From Stappia sp. (GTDB taxonomy: Bacteria; Pseudomonadota; Alphaproteobacteria; Rhizobiales; Stappiaceae): 64,000 nucleotides of DNA. The position numbers were made by a program, and so were the translations under genes. The stretch spans positions 124,001 through 188,000 of the forward strand of contig PBLF01000035.1 in assembly GCA_002722295.1 (NCBI GenBank). The letters are read 5' to 3'. The stretch's first letter is position 1; every line of letters begins with the position of its first letter. Shown in pieces: positions 9,229 to 18,081 of this stretch. Under the pieces are notes generated by a model. It did not search any database and was not told the origin of the DNA. It saw only the letters and a list, made by a program, of their open reading frames with translations.

Positions 9229-10585
9229 TATTCTGATTGTCGATGACGAGGCGGACATCCGCGACCTGATCGCCGGCATTCTCGACGACGAGGGCTATCG
9301 GACGCGCACCTCCGGAGACAGCGACGCGGCGCTCGCCGCGGTCCAGGAACGCAGGCCCTCGCTGGTCGTCCTCGACATCTGGCTCCAGGGCAGCCGCCTC
9401 GACGGGCTCGGACTGCTCGACGTGATCAAGGAACACGACCCCGACCTGCCGGTCGTCATCATTTCCGGGCACGGCAATATCGAGACCGCCGTTTCCGCGA
9501 TCAAGCGCGGAGCCTACGACTACATCGAAAAGCCGTTCAAGGCCGACAGGCTGGTGCTCATCACCGAACGCGCGCTGGAAGCAAGCTCCCTCAAGCGCGA
9601 GATCAAGCAGCTTCGCCAGCGCAGCGGAGACGCACCGGATCTGCTCGGCGACAGCAGCGCCATCAACCAGCTCCGCAACGTGATCGAGCGGGTGGCCCCG
9701 ACCAACAGCCGCGTGCTCATCACCGGCCCGTCGGGTGCGGGCAAGGAGCTTGCCGCGCGCACGATCCATGCCCAGTCCCAGCGCGCGCGAAACCCGTTCG
9801 TGGTGATCAATGCCGCGACCATCACGCCCGAGCGCATGGAAGAGGAGCTCTTCGGCGTCGAGGACGAGGATGGACGCGTGCGCAAGGTCGGCGCGATGGA
9901 GGAGGCCCACGGCGGCACCCTCTACATCGACGAAGTCGCCGACATGCCCTACGAGACCCAGGGCAAGATCCTGCGCGTGCTCGTCGACCAGACGTTCGTG
10001 CGCGTCGGTGGCGCCGGCAAGGTCAACGTGGACATCCGCATCCTGTCCTCGAGCGCACGCAACCTGGAACAGGAAATCACCGAGCACAGGTTCCGCGAGG
10101 ACCTGTTCCACCGGCTTGGCGTGGTTCCGCTGCTGGTGCCGCCGCTTGCGGAGAGGCGCGACGACATACCGCTGCTCGTCCAGTTCTTCATGGAGCAGAT
10201 CTCGGTTGCCTCGGGCCTGCCGATCCGCAAGATCGGCGATGACGCGATGGCGGTGCTGCAGGCGCATGACTGGCCCGGCAACGTGCGTCAGTTGCGCAAC
10301 AACGTGGAGCGGCTCATGATCCTGACCCGCGGCGATCCCGAGGCCGTCATCACGGCGGACCTGCTCCCGGGCGAAATCGGCGCCGACGCGCCGAGCCTGC
10401 CGACAAACGGCGGCGGCGAGCATCTGATGGGGCTCCCCCTTCGGGATGCGCGCGAGCTGTTCGAGCGCGACTATCTGCAGGCGCAGATCAAGCGGTTCGG
10501 CGGCAATGTCTCGCGCACGGCGGAGTTCGTCGGAATGGAGCGCTCGGCCCTTCACCGCAAGCTCAAGTCGCTCGGTCTGTCATGA
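9218..10585 (+). CDS. ntrX: Response regulator NtrX
   Basis: NtrX is the partner of NtrY. The 455-residue protein has a receiver domain with phosphoacceptor Asp53 (VVLDIW), an AAA+ domain with Walker A GPSGAGKE, and a Fis-type helix-turn-helix at the C-terminus. The sigma-54 contact loop GAFTGA is missing: the corresponding stretch reads ELFGVEDEDGRVRKVG. This is typical of alphaproteobacterial NtrX and implies that it does not activate sigma-54 polymerase in the way NtrC does. I chose the ATG at 9218 over a TTG nine bases upstream because MAYDILIVDDE is the usual family start. Confidence 0.95.
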   Translation: MAYDILIVDDEADIRDLIAGILDDEGYRTRTSGDSDAALAAVQERRPSLVVLDIWLQGSRLDGLGLLDVIKEHDPDLPVVIISGHGNIETAVSAIKRGAYDYIEKPFKADRLVLITERALEASSLKREIKQLRQRSGDAPDLLGDSSAINQLRNVIERVAPTNSRVLITGPSGAGKELAARTIHAQSQRARNPFVVINAATITPERMEEELFGVEDEDGRVRKVGAMEEAHGGTLYIDEVADMPYETQGKILRVLVDQTFVRVGGAGKVNVDIRILSSSARNLEQEITEHRFREDLFHRLGVVPLLVPPLAERRDDIPLLVQFFMEQISVASGLPIRKIGDDAMAVLQAHDWPGNVRQLRNNVERLMILTRGDPEAVITADLLPGEIGADAPSLPTNGGGEHLMGLPLRDARELFERDYLQAQIKRFGGNVSRTAEFVGMERSALHRKLKSLGLS

Positions 10586-10700
10586 CCTTTCGCCGGGACC
10601 TGGGCGTTCCGGTTTCTTCCCTCGCGGTCGCCCGGGGCGATTGCGGTCCGCCCGTGTCAGGTCTGAGACCGGCCGGGGGCGAACGAGAACGAGGCATCTC

Positions 10701-12077
10701 ATGAGAGTGGTGATTTGCGGAGCCGGACAGGTCGGCTATGGCATCGCCGAGAAGCTGGCGGCGGAGCAGAACGACGTTTCCGTGATCGATTCCTCGCCCC
10801 GGCTCATCAACGCCATCCGCGACACGCTCGACGTGCGCGGCTTCGTCGGCCATGGCGCGCATCCGGACGTGCTTGCCCAGGCGGGGGCCGACCAGGCGGA
10901 CATGCTGATCGCCGTGACCCTCTATGACGAGGTCAACATGGTCGCCTGCCAGGTGGCCCATTCGCTGTTCAACGTTCCGACCAAGGTGGCGCGCGTGCGT
11001 GCGCAAAGCTACCTGAAGTCGCACTGGAGCGATCTCTTCTCCCGCGACCACATGCCCATCGACGTGATCATCTCGCCCGAGATCGAGGTGGGCGAGATGG
11101 TGCTGCGTCGCCTGGCGCTGCCCGGTGCGGTGCAGACCGTGCGCTTCGCCGACGACAATGTGGTGGTCGTCGGCGTCATGTGCCGCGAGGATTGCCCGGT
11201 GGTGAACACGCCGCTGCGCCAGCTCACGGAGCTGTTCCCCGATCTCGGCGCGGTGGTGACGGGCGTCTTCCGGGGCAATCATCTCTTCGTTCCCAAGAGC
11301 TCGGATTCGCTGCTGGAAAACGACCTGGTCTATGTGGTCGCGCGGCGCGACAACGTGCGGCGCACGCTGGCGATCTTCGGCCACGAGGAGCCGGAGGCGA
11401 ACCGTGTGGTGATCGCCGGCGGCGGCAACATCGGCCACTATGTGGCGCGAATGCTGGAGCAGCGTCAGGCCACGGCCAAGGTCAAGATCATCGAGCATTC
11501 GCGCGAGCGCGCGCTCGGCATCGCGGATTCCCTCAAGCGGTCCGTGATCCTTCACGGCAGCGCGCTCGACCAGACGATCCTGCTCGAGGCGGATATCCAG
11601 GACGCGGACACGCTGATCGCGGTCACCAACGAGGATGAGGTGAACATCCTCTCCTGCGTCATGGCCAAGAAGCTCGGCTGCAAGCGCAATCTCTCGCTGA
11701 TCAACAATCCAAGCTACCCCGCCTTCACCCATGCGCTGGGGATCGACGCCTTCGTCAATCCGCGTCAGGTGACCATCTCGAAGATCCTCCAGCACGTGCG
11801 GCGCGGCCGCATCCGTGGCGTTCACGCCCTGCAGAACGGCGCGGCCGAGGTGATCGAGGCGGAAGCCCTGGAAACCTCGCCGCTGGTGGGCAAGCCGCTG
11901 CGCGACATCGACCTTCCGGACGGGATCCGGGTCGGCGCGATCTTCCGCGACGGCGCGGTGATCACGCCGAACGGCGGCACGATCATTCGCGCCCATGACC
12001 GATGCGTCCTGTTTGCCATCGCCGAGCGGGTGCGCCAGGTGGAACAGATGTTCCGCGTCAGCCTGGAATTCTTCTGA
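10701..12077 (+). CDS. trkA: Trk potassium uptake regulatory subunit TrkA
   Basis: TrkA is the cytoplasmic NAD(H)-binding subunit that gates Trk potassium channels. The 458-residue protein contains two RCK_N Rossmann domains, with ICGAGQVGYGIA at the N-terminus and VIAGGGNIGHYVA near residue 238, each followed by an RCK_C domain. The ATG at 10701 gives the normal family length; a longer open frame reaches back into ntrX but has no support. It follows ntrX by 115 bases in the same direction, the order known from other Rhizobiales. Confidence 0.95.
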   Translation: MRVVICGAGQVGYGIAEKLAAEQNDVSVIDSSPRLINAIRDTLDVRGFVGHGAHPDVLAQAGADQADMLIAVTLYDEVNMVACQVAHSLFNVPTKVARVRAQSYLKSHWSDLFSRDHMPIDVIISPEIEVGEMVLRRLALPGAVQTVRFADDNVVVVGVMCREDCPVVNTPLRQLTELFPDLGAVVTGVFRGNHLFVPKSSDSLLENDLVYVVARRDNVRRTLAIFGHEEPEANRVVIAGGGNIGHYVARMLEQRQATAKVKIIEHSRERALGIADSLKRSVILHGSALDQTILLEADIQDADTLIAVTNEDEVNILSCVMAKKLGCKRNLSLINNPSYPAFTHALGIDAFVNPRQVTISKILQHVRRGRIRGVHALQNGAAEVIEAEALETSPLVGKPLRDIDLPDGIRVGAIFRDGAVITPNGGTIIRAHDRCVLFAIAERVRQVEQMFRVSLEFF

Positions 12078-12174
12078 GCGGGATCAAGCTTTCTAAAGAT
12101 GCCGGGGTAGCCCGCGGACCACTCCCGTCCGTCTTGCCGCCGCCATCACGCAACCGGGAAAACCGGAGAGGGAA

Positions 12175-13038
12175 ATGAGCCGAGTAGCCTATGTGAACGG
12201 ACGCTATGTCCGCCATGCCGAAGCCGCGGTCCATATCGAGGACAGGGGCTATCAGTTCGCCGATGGCGTTTATGAGGTCTGCGAGATCTGGAACGGGCGC
12301 ATCGTCGATGCGCGTCGTCATCTCGACCGCCTCGAACGCTCCCTGAGCGAGCTGTCGATCCGCATGCCGATGGGACGCGCCGCGCTGGAGATGATCCTGC
12401 GCGAGGTCGTGCGGCGCAATCTGGTCCATGACGGACTGGTCTACATCCAGGTGACGCGCGGCGTCGCACGGCGCGACCACGTGTTCCCCTCGGCTGACAC
12501 GCCGCCGGCGCTTGTCGTCACCGCCCGCTCGGCACGCCCGGAGGTCGCCGAGAAGGCGGCAGAGGCCGGTGTCGGCGTCATCTCGGTTCCGGAAAACCGC
12601 TGGGACCGCGTCGACATCAAGACGGTCGGCCTGCTGCCGAACGTGCTTGCCAAGCAGAAGGCCAAGGAATCCGGCGCGAAGGAAGCCTGGTTCATCGACC
12701 GCGACGGCTTCGTTACCGAGGGCGGTTCGACCAATGCCTGGATCGTGACGAAGGACAATGTGCTCGTCACGCGCCCGGCCGATCACGGCATCCTCAAGGG
12801 CATCACGCGCCAGGTCGTCCTCGATATGGTCGAAAAGAAAGGCCTCGCCTTCGAGGAACGTCCCTTCACGCTCGAGGAAGCCAAGGAGGCCAAGGAGGCG
12901 TTCATCACGGCGGCCTCCACCCTGGTGATGCCGGTCGTGAGCCTCGACGGCAAGCCGGTCGGCAACGGGCATCCGGGCGAAATGTCGCGTGATCTGAGAG
13001 CCGGCTTTCACGAAATGGCCGAGTCCGAGCCGGTCTGA
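12175..13038 (+). CDS. dat: D-amino acid aminotransferase (PLP fold type IV)
   Basis: The enzyme exchanges amino groups between D-amino acids such as D-alanine and 2-oxo acids, feeding cell wall precursors. The 287-residue protein has the fold-type IV features: EDRGYQFADGVYE near residue 22, the probable PLP lysine Lys149 in RVDIKTVGLLPNVLAKQ, and EGGSTNAWIV. A good ribosome binding site (GAGAGGGA) precedes the ATG. A branched-chain aminotransferase or ADC lyase is less likely given the DIK-x-x-x-LLPN motif. It lies between trkA and hfq, the usual place in this order. Confidence 0.9.
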   Translation: MSRVAYVNGRYVRHAEAAVHIEDRGYQFADGVYEVCEIWNGRIVDARRHLDRLERSLSELSIRMPMGRAALEMILREVVRRNLVHDGLVYIQVTRGVARRDHVFPSADTPPALVVTARSARPEVAEKAAEAGVGVISVPENRWDRVDIKTVGLLPNVLAKQKAKESGAKEAWFIDRDGFVTEGGSTNAWIVTKDNVLVTRPADHGILKGITRQVVLDMVEKKGLAFEERPFTLEEAKEAKEAFITAASTLVMPVVSLDGKPVGNGHPGEMSRDLRAGFHEMAESEPV

Positions 13039-13343
13039 CCGGCGACGGGAGCAGGGCGGAGCCGTGGCGCTCCGCCGGTGCCCGGCCTTCGAACGAGCGT
13101 CGCCGTGAGGCGTCGTGACGGCTGATTTTCGGGAGCGGTGATATTTCCTCCGCAGGCCGCGCGCTCAAGAAACGGGCAGAAATGCTGTCCCGAATGCGCT
13201 AGAGTCGCGACCGGCTGGTGGACGCGTCCCCCCGCGCTCTTGACGTCGGCCATTTCCTCGTGGACGTTGCATCCACAATCGGATTTGAAACGACGGTGTG
13301 CGTGCACCAAAAAAGACTAAGCACTAGCAGGATATAATAAAAC
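13039..13343. other. 305-base noncoding stretch upstream of hfq
   Basis: No convincing coding sequence is present. The last 60 bases before hfq are markedly A-rich compared with the surroundings. A perfect TATAAT (13333-13338) lies only five bases before the hfq ATG, too close for a normal leader. A TTGACG at 13240-13245 has no good -10 at a proper distance. The hfq promoter is probably here, but I cannot place it. Confidence 0.6.
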
Positions 13344-13598
13344 ATGGCTGACCGCGCTCAAAACCTTCAGGATACCTTTCTCAATCACGTTCGCAAGCAG
13401 AAGACCCCGCTGACGATTTTCCTCATCAATGGTGTCAAGCTGCAGGGCGTGGTGACGTGGTTCGACAACTTCTGTGTGTTGCTGCGCCGGGACGGACACT
13501 CGCAGCTCGTTTACAAGCATGCGATCTCCACCGTGATGCCGAATGCGCCTGTTCAGTTGTTCGACCCCACCGACGAGGCTGGTGAGAAGGCAGACTGA
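13344..13598 (+). CDS. hfq: RNA chaperone Hfq
   Basis: Hfq forms a hexameric Sm-like ring that pairs small RNAs with mRNAs. The 84-residue product carries the Sm1 motif (residues about 8-50, with QDTFLNHVRKQKTPLTIFLI) and the Sm2 motif YKHAIS (about 57-62), both fully conserved. The short acidic C-terminal tail is typical of alphaproteobacteria. Its stop codon directly touches the start of hflX, so the two are in one operon. Confidence 0.98.
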   Translation: MADRAQNLQDTFLNHVRKQKTPLTIFLINGVKLQGVVTWFDNFCVLLRRDGHSQLVYKHAISTVMPNAPVQLFDPTDEAGEKAD

Positions 13599-14993
13599 TT
13601 GCGCTCGCAGGACGGTACGAAGAAGAACCGAAAGCCCGGGCCGCGTCCGGAAGACCGGCCCGATGACCCGTTCGACGGGCCGGACGGCGCGCAGGGCGCG
13701 CGCACGGCTGTCGTGGTGCCGGTGCTCGGAGCGCGATACCGCGCCGAGGCGGGGGACGCTGCCGCGCGCAGCAATGCCGCGCGTCTGGAAGAGGCCATCG
13801 GCCTCGCGGCCGCGATCGATCTGAAGATCGTTTCATCGTGCATCGTCAATGTCGCGACCCCGCGCCCCGGAACATTGCTGGGGTCCGGCAAGGTCGAGGA
13901 ACTTGCCGCTCTGGTGAAGGCGGAAGAGATCGAACTGGTGATCGTCGATCACCCGCTGTCGCCAATCCAGCAGCGAAACCTCGAGAAGGATCTCCACTGC
14001 AAGGTGCTCGACCGGACCGGTCTCATCCTGGAGATCTTCGGCGAGCGGGCCTCCACGGCCGAAGGTCGCCTGCAGGTGGAACTCGCCCATCTCAAATGGC
14101 AGAAGAGCCGCCTCGTGCGGTCCTGGACGCACCTTGAGCGCCAGCGTGGCGGTCTCGGTTTCGTCGGCGGACCCGGCGAAACCCAGATCGAGGCCGACCG
14201 CCGGCTGATCCAGGAGCGCATCAACCGGCTCGAGAAGGATCTCGAACAGGTCACGCGCACGCGAGAGCTGCATCGCGCCAAGCGCAAGAAGGTTCCCCAG
14301 CCCATCGTTGCGCTCGTCGGCTACACCAACGCCGGAAAATCGACGCTCTTCAACCGGCTGACCAGCTCGAAGGTCTTCGCCCGAGATCTGCTTTTCGCGA
14401 CGCTCGACCCCACGCTTCGCCGTGTCGAGCTTCCGCATGGACGCGAAATCATCCTGTCGGACACGGTGGGCTTCATCTCCGACCTGCCGACGCATCTCAT
14501 CGCCGCCTTCCGCGCCACGCTGGAAGAGGTGATGGAGGCGAACCTCATCCTGCATGTGCGCGACATTTCGCACGAGGACACGGACGCGCAGGCCTCGGAC
14601 GTCGCCACCACGCTCGATGCGCTCGGCCTGGAGGAGGACCGCGAGGCGCGGCTCATCGAGGTCTGGAACAAGATCGACCTGCTGCCCGAGGACTATCGCA
14701 CGACGCTTCTAGGCCAGAATGCCTCCGGCACCGGTCCGGTTGCGGTCTCCGCCCATACGGGCGAGGGGATGGAGGCGCTTCTCGAGCGCATCGAGATGGA
14801 GCTTTCCGCCGGCAGTCTCGTCTACGAGGTGGTGCTGCCGGCGAGCGATGGCGAACGCATCGCCTGGCTCTATCCGCATACGGACGTGATGGAGCGCCAC
14901 GACGAGGACGCGGAGGTGCGCATGAGCGTGCGCGTCGGTGAGCGTCATCGCGACCAGTTCGTGGAGCGCTACAAGGACGTGATCGTCCCCTGA
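13599..14993 (+). CDS. hflX: GTPase HflX
   Basis: HflX is a ribosome-associated GTPase that rescues stalled or heat-damaged ribosomes. The product is 464 residues long. It has the glycine-rich HflX N-terminal domain (about 45-200, including GSGKVEELAALVKAEEIELVIVD), a coiled linker, and a GTPase domain with G1 GYTNAGKST, G3 DTVGF and G4 NKID. The start is a TTG immediately after the hfq TGA. The frame cannot extend further because it is the same frame as hfq, closed by that stop. A GAGAAGG sequence about 10 bases upstream, inside hfq, could serve as ribosome binding site. Confidence 0.94.
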   Translation: MRSQDGTKKNRKPGPRPEDRPDDPFDGPDGAQGARTAVVVPVLGARYRAEAGDAAARSNAARLEEAIGLAAAIDLKIVSSCIVNVATPRPGTLLGSGKVEELAALVKAEEIELVIVDHPLSPIQQRNLEKDLHCKVLDRTGLILEIFGERASTAEGRLQVELAHLKWQKSRLVRSWTHLERQRGGLGFVGGPGETQIEADRRLIQERINRLEKDLEQVTRTRELHRAKRKKVPQPIVALVGYTNAGKSTLFNRLTSSKVFARDLLFATLDPTLRRVELPHGREIILSDTVGFISDLPTHLIAAFRATLEEVMEANLILHVRDISHEDTDAQASDVATTLDALGLEEDREARLIEVWNKIDLLPEDYRTTLLGQNASGTGPVAVSAHTGEGMEALLERIEMELSAGSLVYEVVLPASDGERIAWLYPHTDVMERHDEDAEVRMSVRVGERHRDQFVERYKDVIVP

Positions 14994-15018
14994 CGGGCAA
15001 GCGCTTGGACGCGCCTTT

Positions 15019-15855
15019 TCAGTCGGCGGTGACGGGCGCTTTCTTGGCCCGCTGCCAGGCGGCTTCCATTTCCTCCAGCGAGAGGTCGTCGAGCGGGCGG
15101 TCCTGGACGCGTGCTTCCGCCTCGATGGCCGCGAAGCGCTTGCGGAACTTGCGGTTCGTGCGCTTGAGCGCCTCTTCGGGATCGATGTCGAGGTGTCGCG
15201 CGAGATTGGCTATGGCGAAGATCATGTCACCGATCTCGCCCGCGATCCTTTCGCGATCGGGGGCGGGCGCCGAAAGCTCCTCCGCCAGTTCGTCCGTCTC
15301 CTCGCGGATCTTGTCCAGAACCGGCCCCGCTTCCGCCCAGTCGAAGCCGACCCGCGCCGCGCGGCGCTGGAGTTTTTCCGCTTCCGTGAGAGCCGGGAAG
15401 ACAGCCGGAACGTCGTCAAGGTAGCCCGTCTCGCGTTCAGCTATGCCGGCGCTTGCGCGCGCCTCGGCCTTCTCGCGTTTCTCCTCCTGCTTGATCCGCT
15501 CCCACATGCCCTTGGCCATTCCGGCCGAGCGCGCCGCCTCGTCGCCGAAGACGTGGGGATGGCGGCGGATCATCTTTGTGGTGATCGCCTCGACCACGTC
15601 GCCAAAGGTGAAGCTTTGTTCCTCTTCCGCCATGCGCGCGTGGTAGACGACCTGAAGCAGGAGGTCCCCGAGCTCTTCCTTGAGGTCCACGCGGTCGCCG
15701 GTGTGGATCGCGTCGGCGACCTCATAGGCCTCCTCGATGGTGTAGGGCGCGATGGTCTCGAAGGTCTGCTCCACGTCCCAGGGGCATCCCGTGACGGGTG
15801 TCCTGAGCGCTTCCATGATCTCTATGAGGCGGCGAATGTCGCTGGATGGTGTCAC
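15019..15855 (-). CDS. mazG: Nucleoside triphosphate pyrophosphohydrolase MazG
   Basis: MazG hydrolyses NTPs to NMP and pyrophosphate and cleans the nucleotide pool. The 278-residue protein has the tandem all-alpha MazG repeats. The first holds the metal-binding motif EEAYEVADAI (about 39-48) and EELGDLLLQ (about 60-68); the second has EETDELAEEL and GEIGDMIFAI. Length and motifs match E. coli MazG. It converges on hflX with a gap of only 25 bases and no obvious terminator hairpin. Confidence 0.95.
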   Translation of the reverse strand: MTPSSDIRRLIEIMEALRTPVTGCPWDVEQTFETIAPYTIEEAYEVADAIHTGDRVDLKEELGDLLLQVVYHARMAEEEQSFTFGDVVEAITTKMIRRHPHVFGDEAARSAGMAKGMWERIKQEEKREKAEARASAGIAERETGYLDDVPAVFPALTEAEKLQRRAARVGFDWAEAGPVLDKIREETDELAEELSAPAPDRERIAGEIGDMIFAIANLARHLDIDPEEALKRTNRKFRKRFAAIEAEARVQDRPLDDLSLEEMEAAWQRAKKAPVTAD

Positions 15856-15997
15856 GGTGGAAGCCTCTGGTGTGGTCGGCGGGAGGGAACGTGGTTCCTG
15901 ATAGCACCGGCGGACCCTGCAACCAAGGGCGGCACAGGGCTTGCGGTCGCCGCCCGGGAGACGCTATCCGGGGAGAGCACGTGACGCGGTGAGGGAA

Positions 15998-16435
15998 ATG
16001 GACGCAAGACGGCAGGACGACATCGAGGTGAAGCCGGGGATCTTCATTCCCGCGCAGGACCTGTCCGAGAGCTTCGTGCGTGCATCGGGACCCGGCGGGC
16101 AGAACGTCAACAAGGTCGCGACGGCGGTCCAGCTCCGCTTTCAGCTCGCCGCCAACACGACACTGCCGCAGGATGTGAAGTCCCGTCTCGCGCGGCTGGC
16201 GGGAAGCCGCCTTACCCTTGCCGGCGAGATCCTGATCCAGGCCGATCGTTTTCGCACCCAGGAGCGCAATCGCGAGGACGCGCTCGAGCGGCTTCTCGAC
16301 CTCGTGCGGAGAGCGTTCGAGCGCCCAAAGCCGCGCAAGGCGACACGGCCGACCAAGGGCTCCAAGGAGCGCCGGCTGGCCGCCAAGAAGCAACGCGGCG
16401 ACGTCAAGAAGATGCGCGGACGCGTTTTCGACTGA
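15998..16435 (+). CDS. arfB: Alternative ribosome-rescue factor ArfB (peptidyl-tRNA hydrolase, YaeJ)
   Basis: ArfB releases peptides from ribosomes stalled without a stop codon. The 145-residue protein has the catalytic GGQ (about residues 33-35, ASGPGGQNVNK) and a long Lys/Arg-rich C-terminal tail (KATRPTKGSKERR, AAKKQR). That tail probes the empty mRNA channel. It lacks the codon-recognition domain of RF1/RF2. The ATG at 15998 gives the normal family length and has a GTGAGGGA sequence upstream; an open frame extends 19 codons further without support. Confidence 0.93.
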   Translation: MDARRQDDIEVKPGIFIPAQDLSESFVRASGPGGQNVNKVATAVQLRFQLAANTTLPQDVKSRLARLAGSRLTLAGEILIQADRFRTQERNREDALERLLDLVRRAFERPKPRKATRPTKGSKERRLAAKKQRGDVKKMRGRVFD

Positions 16436-16507
16436 GCGCGGCGGGCGTGGTGCTCGCTTGCAGGCCGGGGAGACACGCGGGCGAATGCCTCTTTCATTCT
16501 CCGTGTC

Positions 16508-16536
16508 TTGGTATATTTTGGTTTCGAAAATAAATC
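16508..16536 (+). promoter_or_regulatory. Candidate xyl promoter with embedded operator
   Basis: An AT-rich inverted repeat, TATTTT (16514-16519), seven bases, AAAATA (16527-16532), lies about 85 bases before xylB. It is flanked by a possible -35 TTGGTA (16508-16513) and a weak -10 TAAATC (16531-16536) at 17-base spacing, so the operator would fill the spacer. The form resembles operators of ROK-family repressors such as XylR; no regulator gene is in the window. Confidence 0.45.
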
Positions 16537-16614
16537 GGATTCCGGCCCACCGGGACCGTTGAAAGCCTGCAAGGCGATTGCGTTCACGCGTCGTGAAGCG
16601 GGCAGGGAGGTTGC

Positions 16615-18081
16615 ATGTTTCTCGGCATCGGCATCGGCACGTCGGGCGTGAAGAGCGTTCTGATGGATGGAAGCGGTGCGGTCGTGGCCACTGCCTCGAG
16701 CGCCCTGTCCGTGAGCCGCCCGCGACCCGGCTGGTCCGAACAGGATCCGGCCGACTGGTGGCAGGCGGTGTGCGACACGCTGGACCGGCTGAAGGACAGC
16801 CATCCGGCGGAGCTTTCGGGTGTCGCCGGCATCGGCCTTTCCGGACAGATGCATGGCGCGACGCTGCTCGATGGTGCCCACAAGGTGCTGCGTCCCGCCA
16901 TTTTGTGGAACGATGGCCGATCGGGCGATGAGTGCGCCCTCCTGGAGAGCCGTGCCGATGTTCACGGCATCGCCGGCAACCTGGCCATGCCGGGCTTCAC
17001 GGCACCCAAGATTGAGTGGGTGCGCCGGCACGAGCCGGAGGTCTACGCGGCGACCCGCCTTGTCCTGCTGCCGAAGGACTATGTGCGCCTTCAGCTCACC
17101 GGGGAGGCCGTGTCCGACATGTCCGATGCGGCCGGCACGCTCTGGCTGGATGTCGCTCGTCGCGACTGGTCCGACGAACTCCTGGAGGCGACGGGCCTCA
17201 CGCGCGAGGCGATGCCGCGGCTGGTGGAGGGCACCGACTCGTCCGGCCGCCTGCGTTCCGACCTCGTGACGCGTTGGGGATTTTCCGTGGCGCCGGTGGT
17301 GGCCGGCGGCGGTGGCGACAATGCCGCGAGTGCCTGTGGCATCGGCGCGGTCCGGCCCGGCGAGGCGTTCCTGTCGCTGGGAACCTCCGGCGTGCTCTTC
17401 GTGGCGACGGACCGCTATCGCCCGAACACCGCCGGCGCCGTTCATGCCTTCTGTCACGCGCTGCCTGGCATCTGGCACCAGATGGGTGTGATCCTGTCCG
17501 CGACGGACAGCCTTAACTGGTTGTCCGAGATCACGGGCGCGGACGTGGCGACGCTCGAGCAGGAGGGCGCCCGCACCCATGACGAACGCGGCGGTCGCCC
17601 CTCCGATCTCGTTTTCCTGCCGTATCTGTCCGGCGAGCGAACCCCGCACAACGATCCCGCCGCACGCGGCGGCTTTGCCGGAATCGCGCGTGCGAACGGC
17701 CGGGCGGACCTTTCGCTTGCCGTTCTCGAGGGCGTGGCCTTTGCCTTCCGCGATTGCCTCGATGTGCTCAAGGAGGCCGGCAGCGAGGTCTCGCGGGTGA
17801 CCGCCGTCGGCGGCGGGGCACGGTCGCGGGCCTGGTTGCAGATCCTCGCGAACCTGCTCGGAGCCACAATAGACTGCCCGGCCCAGGGGGACTTCGGTGC
17901 CGCCTATGGTGCTGCCCGGCTCGGCAAGGCGGCTGCCCTCGGTTCGGGGGAGACGGGCCTGTTCACGCCGCCGGAGATGTCGGCGAGCATCGATCCGGAT
18001 CCGGCCCGCGCCGAGGAATGGCGCGCGGCCCATCAGCGCTATCGCGCGCTCTATCCCGCTCTCAAGGAGGTCCTGTCATGA
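16615..18081 (+). CDS. xylB: Xylulokinase
   Basis: XylB phosphorylates D-xylulose to xylulose 5-phosphate for entry into the pentose phosphate pathway. The 488-residue protein is of FGGY-kinase type. The first phosphate-binding segment is GIGTSGVKSVLMD near residues 5-17, with LSGQMHGA and WNDGRS in the N-terminal domain. The C-terminal domain has the adenosine-binding glycine-rich segment VTAVGGGARSRAWLQILAN. The start at 16615 follows a GGGAGG ribosome binding site. The TGA overlaps the ATG of xylA, so the pair is translationally coupled. Confidence 0.95.
   Translation: MFLGIGIGTSGVKSVLMDGSGAVVATASSALSVSRPRPGWSEQDPADWWQAVCDTLDRLKDSHPAELSGVAGIGLSGQMHGATLLDGAHKVLRPAILWNDGRSGDECALLESRADVHGIAGNLAMPGFTAPKIEWVRRHEPEVYAATRLVLLPKDYVRLQLTGEAVSDMSDAAGTLWLDVARRDWSDELLEATGLTREAMPRLVEGTDSSGRLRSDLVTRWGFSVAPVVAGGGGDNAASACGIGAVRPGEAFLSLGTSGVLFVATDRYRPNTAGAVHAFCHALPGIWHQMGVILSATDSLNWLSEITGADVATLEQEGARTHDERGGRPSDLVFLPYLSGERTPHNDPAARGGFAGIARANGRADLSLAVLEGVAFAFRDCLDVLKEAGSEVSRVTAVGGGARSRAWLQILANLLGATIDCPAQGDFGAAYGAARLGKAAALGSGETGLFTPPEMSASIDPDPARAEEWRAAHQRYRALYPALKEVLS

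Noticed and set aside
13333..13338. Perfect TATAAT as hfq promoter -10
   Set aside because: It ends five bases before the hfq ATG, so transcription would start at or inside the gene, and no -35 fits at 16-18 bases upstream.
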